Origin: Microbacterium sp. AG1240
GTDB lineage: Bacteria; Actinomycetota; Actinomycetes; Actinomycetales; Microbacteriaceae
Direction: 5' to 3'
DNA: 64,000 bases
Assembly: GCF_003635115.1 (NCBI RefSeq)
Contig: NZ_RBXJ01000003.1
Location: 135,324-199,323 of the forward strand
The notes under the pieces are model-generated. The model made no database searches. It saw only the letters and a program-made list of their open reading frames with translations, and was not told the origin of the DNA. Shown piece by piece: positions 58,694 through 64,000 of this stretch. How positions within the stretch are numbered: position 1 is the stretch's first letter; each line of letters begins with the position of its first letter. A program made the position numbers and the translations under genes.

Positions 58694-60829
58694 GTGTGGC
58701 CTCCATCCGCACCCGAGCAGAAGCCCCGCATGATCGAGACTCCTCACGTCCCGCGCGTTCGCGCGTCGCGCCGCCGACCCCTGCGGCGTCTTGCGGCGAC
58801 CGGTGCGATCCTCGCGCTCCTGCTCGGCGCGGCGGTGCCGGCCTTCGCCGCGGCGACCCCCGAGCCGACCGCGACCGCAGCGCCCGCGCCCACCCTCACG
58901 CTCGTCCCCGCCGACAACGGCGTTCTCGCCCCCGGAGCCGATCTCGCCGTGACGGTCTCGCTGACCGCGGGGGGCGGCCCCTCGACCGTGTCGCTGGCCA
59001 TCGGAGCCCAACCGCTGACCGACCGCGCCGCTCTCACGAGGTGGAGCGCCGGTGAGCGCGACGGAGTCGCGGTCGCCGACATCGGCTCCGTCGCGATCGA
59101 CGCGCAGGGGACGAACGGTGCGGCGAGCGCCCCGATCCGCGTCGCGGCCGCGAACCCCGCCCTGCTCGGCCGCCCGGCCGGGGTGTACCCGATCATCGCG
59201 ACGACGACCACGGCGAGCGGCGCGACGCTCGTGTCCACGAGCGCGGTCGTCGTCCTCGGCGAGCGCGCCCCGGTCAGCGTCGGCGTGGTGGTGCCCATCA
59301 CCGGGCTCGCCATCTCACGCGGACTGTTGACCTCCGACGCCCTCGCCGAGCTCACCGCCGCCGACGGAGACCTCACCGCGCAACTCGACGCGGTCGCCGG
59401 CACCGCCGCGATCCTGGCCGTCGACCCCGCCATCCCCGCGGCCATCCGCGTCCTCGGAGACGCGGCCCCGGGCACCGCGCGGGCCTGGCTCGATCGGCTC
59501 GTGAACCTGCCCAACTCGAGGTTCGCGCTGCAGTTCGGCGACGCCGACCTCGCCACCCAGGTGCAGGCAGGACTCACCGAGCCCCTCCGTCCGCTCTCCC
59601 TCGTCTCGTACGTGCCCGACGGAACGACGCCCGAGACCCCCACCCCCACGCCCACCACCCCGGAGTCCGCCGCAGACGCTGACGTCGCACCGACCGACAT
59701 CGGCGATGCGCGGGCCGCCGTGTACTGGCCGGCGACGGGCACCGCCGGTCCGGGCGTCGCGGCGGCCCTGGGGGCGCTCGGCACGGCCGAGCAGCCGGCT
59801 CTGACCCTCGTGCCCTCCTCGAGCACGTCGGCCGGTGCCGACGGCGCACGCGTCGGCGCGAGGGTCGACGCGGCGGCATCCGCACTGCTCGTGTACGACT
59901 CGACCATCTCCGATCTGCTGCGCACGGCGAGCGACGCCGACGACGCCGTGCAGCGCGACGCCTCGCTCGCCGAGGCGACGGCGCAGATCGCCTTCGTCGA
60001 TGGGTCCACTCCGCTGCTGGTGACGGTCGACCGCGGCACCGACCGATCGCGCTCGAACCTCCGCGCCGCGATCCTGGCGGCGACGGGAGCACCGGGCGCC
60101 GCGCCCGCCGCGCTCGACCAGATCGTCGCGTCGCCCCCGTCGGCCTCGGTCGAGCTCGTCGACGCACCGGCCGACGAGGCACGTGTCGCCGACCTCACCA
60201 CCCTGCTCGCCGAGGAGCAGACCATCGGTCGGTTCGCCACGATCCTCGACGACCCGACACTGCTGACCGGACGCCAGCGCGCGGAGATCCTGCAGCTGCT
60301 GAGTGCGACATGGCGAGCGGATGCGGCGGCCGCCCAGACGGCGGTCACCGACCACCGGGCCGCCACGACGGCGACCCTCGACTCCGTCGGGATCCTCGCC
60401 TCGGACGTCAACCTCCTCAGCTACGGAGCGGACTACCGACCGTACGTGCGCAACGGCCTGCCCTGGCCGATCAATGTGACGCTGATCGCGCAGCCCAACA
60501 ACCCGCGGCTGATCATGCAGAACCGCACCGACGCGACCGCTCTGCCGGCGAACAGCAACACGAGGGTCGCCGTTCCCATCACCGCACAGATCGCCAACGG
60601 AACCGTCACGGTCGACATGCGTCTGATGAGTGCCACCGGCGAGCCGATCGGGACGCCCACGAGCATCGCCGTGGAGGTGCACGCCGACTGGGAGAACATC
60701 GGCCTCGCCATCCTCGGCGCGGCTCTCGTGCTCTTCGTGGGCGCGGGCATCGTGCGCACCGTGCTGCGACGCCGCAGAACCGCGCGGGCGAACGCCGCCA
60801 CCGAGAGCGAAGAAGAGGTGAGCGAGTGA
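58694..60829 (+). CDS. DUF6049-family secreted/membrane-anchored protein
   Basis: 711 residues. Signal peptide/anchor around 33-52 (LAATGAILALLLGAAVPAFA), an extracytoplasmic body of about 600 residues rich in Ala/Thr, and a C-terminal membrane segment IGLAILGAALVLFVGAGIVRTVL with an Arg-rich tail. Its position before murJ and the NVTLIAQPNNPRLIMQNRT pattern near the C-terminus are as in actinobacterial DUF6049 proteins, which may assist lipid II export. GTG 58694 is favoured by the TACAAT box; ATG 58730 is the fallback. Overlaps murJ as GTGA. Confidence 0.85.
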   Translation: MWPPSAPEQKPRMIETPHVPRVRASRRRPLRRLAATGAILALLLGAAVPAFAAATPEPTATAAPAPTLTLVPADNGVLAPGADLAVTVSLTAGGGPSTVSLAIGAQPLTDRAALTRWSAGERDGVAVADIGSVAIDAQGTNGAASAPIRVAAANPALLGRPAGVYPIIATTTTASGATLVSTSAVVVLGERAPVSVGVVVPITGLAISRGLLTSDALAELTAADGDLTAQLDAVAGTAAILAVDPAIPAAIRVLGDAAPGTARAWLDRLVNLPNSRFALQFGDADLATQVQAGLTEPLRPLSLVSYVPDGTTPETPTPTPTTPESAADADVAPTDIGDARAAVYWPATGTAGPGVAAALGALGTAEQPALTLVPSSSTSAGADGARVGARVDAAASALLVYDSTISDLLRTASDADDAVQRDASLAEATAQIAFVDGSTPLLVTVDRGTDRSRSNLRAAILAATGAPGAAPAALDQIVASPPSASVELVDAPADEARVADLTTLLAEEQTIGRFATILDDPTLLTGRQRAEILQLLSATWRADAAAAQTAVTDHRAATTATLDSVGILASDVNLLSYGADYRPYVRNGLPWPINVTLIAQPNNPRLIMQNRTDATALPANSNTRVAVPITAQIANGTVTVDMRLMSATGEPIGTPTSIAVEVHADWENIGLAILGAALVLFVGAGIVRTVLRRRRTARANAATESEEEVSE

Positions 60830-62421
60830 GCGGCCTCGGACGCGCCAGCGCCCTCATCGGGGCGGGCACGATCATCTCGCGCCTGACCGGTTTCCTTCGT
60901 TCTGTCGTCCTCGTGTCGGCTGTAGGAGCGACCGCCGAAGCGGGGAACGCTTTCGCGATCGCCAATCAACTGCCCAACAACATCTACGCGATCATCTCGA
61001 CGGGCCTCCTCAGCGCGGTGGTCGTACCGCAGATCGTGAAGGCGGCCGCGCATGAAGACGGCGGCCGCGCCTTCGTCTCCAAACTCTTCACGCTCGGCAC
61101 CGTCGCCCTCACCATCGTGACGGCGCTCTCGGTCCTGGGGGCCCCTTGGCTCGTGCAGTTGTACGCGCCGGAGTTCCCTCCCGAGCAACAGGCTCTGGCC
61201 ACCGCGTTCGCGTATTGGTGCCTCCCGCAGATCTTGTTCTACGGCCTGTACGCCCTCGTCGGCGAGTCGCTCAATGCGCGCCGCGTGTACGGCCCGTTCA
61301 CTTTCGCCCCCATCGTCAACAACGTCGTTTCGATCGCCGGTTTCGTCGTCTTCATCGCCCTCTTCGGCCCTTCGCCAGCGCTCAGTTCCTGGACACCCGA
61401 TATGGTTGCCGTCCTCGCGGGAACCGCGACCCTCGGGATCGTCGTCCAGGCGGGCATCCTTTTCGCGTTCTGGCGGCGCACCGGACTCCATGTGCGTCCC
61501 GACTTCAGATGGAAAGGTGTCGGGCTCGGTCAGATCGGGAAGCTCGCGGGGTGGACCTTCCTGATGGTCGTCGCCGGACAGCTGGCCGGCATCGTGCAGT
61601 CGCGAGTCATCTCCGCCGCTTCATCGGAGTACCCCGGCGTCCTCGTATCCCAGAATGCCTGGCTGTTGTTCATGCTGCCGTACTCGATCATCGTCCTGTC
61701 GATCGGTACTCCCTATTTCACGCAACTCAGCGAGCACGCCGGCCGCGGAGACGATGCCGCCGTGAGATCCGACATTGTGCGCAGCATCCGCGTCCTTGGG
61801 CTCTTCATCGTCGTCGCAACTGCGGCTCTCGCCGTGGCTGCAGTGCCGGCCTCCCGGATCTTCACCGACAACCGCACCGAAGCAACACAGGCATCAGTCG
61901 TGCTCCTCTGCTTCTTGCTATGTCTTATCCCCCTCGCGGTGCTCTTCGTCGTGCAGCGGACGTTCTACGCCTATGACGACACGCGGACGCCGTTCTTCTT
62001 CACCCTGCTTCAGTGCGTCCTCGTCGTCACGACCGCTCTCATCGCTCAGGCCACGGTGCCGATCGAGTATCTCGCGGCCGGAATTGCTCTGGGCCAGTCG
62101 ATCGCCAGCATCGCGCAGGTCGTCGTGGCGACCTGGCTGCTCAACCGTCGGCTGGGCGGAATCGGCGTCGGGTCGTGGATGTCGTCCATCGCCCGCTTCG
62201 CCCTCGCCGCCGTCCCGGCCGCCGCCGTCGGGTGGGGTGTGTTCCTCCTGACGGGGGGCATCGACGGCTGGACCACGACCGACAAGATCTTCGGTGCGCT
62301 CGGAGCGGCCCTGATCGGCACGGTCACTCTCGTCGTCTACGTCGGTGTCCTGGCGCTGTTCCGCACGACCGAGCTGCGGCCCGCGATCGCCATCGTGCAG
62401 CGCTTCCTCCCGAAGCGCTGA
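60826..62421 (+). CDS. murJ: Lipid II flippase
   Basis: 531 residues with about 14 membrane segments; GTIISRLTGFLRSVVLVSAVGATAEAGNAFAIANQLPNNIYAIISTGLLSAVVVPQIVKA is the MurJ N-terminal signature. It flips lipid II to the outer face for cell-wall synthesis. GTG overlaps the previous stop. Codon use is a little less GC-rich than neighbours, common for membrane genes. Confidence 0.95.
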   Translation: MSGLGRASALIGAGTIISRLTGFLRSVVLVSAVGATAEAGNAFAIANQLPNNIYAIISTGLLSAVVVPQIVKAAAHEDGGRAFVSKLFTLGTVALTIVTALSVLGAPWLVQLYAPEFPPEQQALATAFAYWCLPQILFYGLYALVGESLNARRVYGPFTFAPIVNNVVSIAGFVVFIALFGPSPALSSWTPDMVAVLAGTATLGIVVQAGILFAFWRRTGLHVRPDFRWKGVGLGQIGKLAGWTFLMVVAGQLAGIVQSRVISAASSEYPGVLVSQNAWLLFMLPYSIIVLSIGTPYFTQLSEHAGRGDDAAVRSDIVRSIRVLGLFIVVATAALAVAAVPASRIFTDNRTEATQASVVLLCFLLCLIPLAVLFVVQRTFYAYDDTRTPFFFTLLQCVLVVTTALIAQATVPIEYLAAGIALGQSIASIAQVVVATWLLNRRLGGIGVGSWMSSIARFALAAVPAAAVGWGVFLLTGGIDGWTTTDKIFGALGAALIGTVTLVVYVGVLALFRTTELRPAIAIVQRFLPKR

Positions 62422-62529
62422 CCACCCGCAGATCCGACCTTCCGCTCTTCGGATGAGCGCGAGGGTGCGGAATACCGCCGGGCTACGATGAGTTCTTACG
62501 CCGTAGGACCAACGAAGGGGGCGACGCAC

Positions 62530-63516
62530 GTGCGTCACGTCATCATCATCGGATCGGGCCCGGCGGGATACACCGCCGCGATCTACGCAGCTCGAGCGAA
62601 CCTGGAGCCACTCGTCGTGGCGAGTTCCGTCGAAGCCGGCGGCGAGCTCATGAACACCACCGACGTCGAGAACTTCCCCGGATTCCCCGAGGGCATCCAG
62701 GGTCCCGACCTCATGACGAAGATGCAGGAGCAGGCCGAGCGCTTCGGCGCCGAGGTGCTCTACGACGACGTCGTCTCGCTCGACCTCGACGGACCGATCA
62801 AGAAGGTCACTCTGGGCAGCGGCAAGGAGTACGAGGCCTACTCCGTCGTCTACGCGACCGGCTCCGCCTACCGCAAGCTCGGTCTGCCGGGCGAGGAGCG
62901 CCTGTCCGGTCGGGGCGTCTCGTGGTGCGCCACGTGCGACGGGTTCTTCTTCCGCGACCGGACGATCGCCGTCGTCGGCGGCGGCGACTCGGCGATGGAG
63001 GAGGCGACCTTCCTCACCAAGTTCGCCTCGAAGGTCTACATCATCCACCGCAAGGACAGCCTTCGCGCCTCCAAGATCATGCAGGAGCGCGCCTTCGCGA
63101 ACGAGAAGATCGAGTTCATCTGGAACACCGAGGTCGCCGACATCCTCGGTGAGGACGCAGTATCGGGCGTCGAGCTCCGCGACACCGTCGACGGCTCGAC
63201 CCGCCACCTCGATCTCGACGGTCTCTTCGTCGCCATCGGCAACGATCCGCGCACCCACCTCGTGCACGGCATGCTCGACCTCACCCCCGAGGGCACCATC
63301 TGGGTCGACGGTCGCTCCTCACGCACCTCGGTCTCGGGCGTGTTCGCCGCCGGCGACGTCATCGACCCGACCTACCGTCAGGCCATCACCGCTGCCGGCA
63401 CCGGAACCATCGCCGCCCTCGACGTCGAGCACTATCTCGCCGCGCGCGGCGAGGCCGGCGCCCCCGAGGTGACGGCCGATCAGATCGAAGACCTCCCCGA
63501 CGCCGACGCGGCCTGA
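62530..63516 (+). CDS. trxB: Thioredoxin reductase
   Basis: 328 residues. VIIIGSGPAGYTAAIYAARA (FAD site), redox pair SWCATCDGFFF, NADPH site VVGGGDSAMEEATFL, GVFAAGDVIDPTYRQAITAAGTG. Reduces thioredoxin with NADPH. The GTG at 62530 has AAGGGGG eight bases upstream; a start at 62488 has none. Divides from murJ by 108 bases with a TACGAT -10 candidate. Confidence 0.97.
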   Translation: MRHVIIIGSGPAGYTAAIYAARANLEPLVVASSVEAGGELMNTTDVENFPGFPEGIQGPDLMTKMQEQAERFGAEVLYDDVVSLDLDGPIKKVTLGSGKEYEAYSVVYATGSAYRKLGLPGEERLSGRGVSWCATCDGFFFRDRTIAVVGGGDSAMEEATFLTKFASKVYIIHRKDSLRASKIMQERAFANEKIEFIWNTEVADILGEDAVSGVELRDTVDGSTRHLDLDGLFVAIGNDPRTHLVHGMLDLTPEGTIWVDGRSSRTSVSGVFAAGDVIDPTYRQAITAAGTGTIAALDVEHYLAARGEAGAPEVTADQIEDLPDADAA

Positions 63517-63575
63517 GGAACATCCGGGCCCCGATCGGCGTTATCACGAGTAGAACTTCCCACTAAGGAGATGCA

Positions 63576-63899
63576 ATGACCGCTAAGGCGACGACGTCCG
63601 CCACATTCGAGCAGGACGTCCTGAATGCAGATGGACCCGTCCTGGTCGACTTCTGGGCGGAGTGGTGCGGCCCGTGTCGCATGGTCGGACCGATCCTCGA
63701 CGAGATCCAGTCCGAGAACTCCGAGAAGATCACCGTTCTGAAGCTCAACGTCGACGAGAACCCCGATCTGGCCATGAAATACCAGATCACGTCGATTCCG
63801 GCGATGAAGGTCTTCCAGGGTGGCGAGGTCAAGACGACCATCATCGGCGCGAAGCCCAAGTTCGCGCTGGAGAAGGATCTCGCCGCGTTCATCGGCTGA
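63576..63899 (+). CDS. trxA: Thioredoxin
   Basis: 107 residues with the active-site WAEWCGPCRM and YQITSIPAMKVF (cis-Pro). AAGGAG precedes the ATG. Reduced by TrxB, encoded just upstream. Confidence 0.98.
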   Translation: MTAKATTSATFEQDVLNADGPVLVDFWAEWCGPCRMVGPILDEIQSENSEKITVLKLNVDENPDLAMKYQITSIPAMKVFQGGEVKTTIIGAKPKFALEKDLAAFIG

Positions 63900-63952
63900 C
63901 CCATTCCGTCGCGCGCATACTGACGCGCGCAACATCCGAGAATCCCTCGTGG

Positions 63953-63970
63953 CCCCCGTGGTCACGGGGG
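63953..63970 (+). terminator. Terminator after trxA
   Basis: CCCCCGTG, two bases, CACGGGGG; realistic stem CCCCCG/CGGGGG with a TGGTCA loop. Short T-containing tail (ATCTTGCATT). Confidence 0.6.
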
Positions 63971-64000
63971 ATCTTGCATTCCGCTATCGGCATCCGACCG

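Overview
The window looks like a chromosomal segment of a high-GC Gram-positive actinobacterium, most likely Microbacteriaceae and probably Microbacterium. The evidence is the strong G/C third-position bias, many GTG starts, many 4-base GTGA/ATGA gene overlaps, and the gene order cca - methyltransferase - DUF6049 - murJ - trxB - trxA at the right edge, which in this group leads towards parB and dnaA. The segment therefore probably lies a short way from the replication origin; rpsF-ssb-rpsR-rplI-dnaB sits inside it.

Layout. 1-4.3 kb: a secreted polysaccharide lyase (PL8 type, cut by the window edge) and a sugar-binding lipoprotein, probably the start of a glycosaminoglycan/polysaccharide uptake operon. 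4.7-9.5 kb: aminotransferase plus branched-chain 2-oxoacid dehydrogenase E1a, E1b and E2. 9.5-15.7 kb: a doc remnant, small membrane proteins, a WXG-like protein with an a/b-hydrolase, a low-molecular-weight phosphatase, purB and a cyclase-family protein. 15.8-30.4 kb: a large accessory catabolic cluster: oligopeptide-type ABC importer, a/b-hydrolase, MarR regulator, class III CoA-transferase, two 2-hydroxyacyl-CoA-dehydratase-like subunits that have lost most or all cluster-ligand cysteines, an atypical SDR with a zinc-knuckle-like motif, and, divergently, a second hydrolase and a CapA-like protein. 30.5-31.2 kb: a guanidine-III riboswitch controlling a paired SMR exporter. 31.2-37.5 kb: amino acid permease, nitroreductase, DUF1611 protein, a Pro/Thr-rich membrane protein and a two-component system. 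37.5-43.6 kb: alanine racemase, alanine dehydrogenase and Lrp regulator, a PucR regulator, and a deletion scar joining two 5'-truncated genes (serine hydrolase and KDPG aldolase) next to an intact KDG-type kinase. 43.9-47.5 kb: dnaB and the rpsF operon, with a DnaA-box cluster between them. 47.8-55.6 kb: an alcohol/aldehyde dehydrogenase module with its GAF-type regulator and a PadR/membrane-protein pair. 55.6-64 kb: cca, methyltransferase, DUF6049 protein, murJ, trxB and trxA.

The most interesting item is the 17.5-21.0 kb CoA-transferase/dehydratase-like trio. Its gene set matches the anaerobic Had/Fld type of 2-hydroxyacyl-CoA dehydratase systems, but there is no activator gene and the iron-sulfur ligands are missing. 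This suggests a changed chemistry in what is probably an aerobic host. Other notable signals are the guanidine-III riboswitch, a strongly over-represented 9-mer (GGATGCTGC), a dispersed palindromic repeat family and widespread leaderless promoters. No tRNA, rRNA, CRISPR array or intact insertion sequence was seen.
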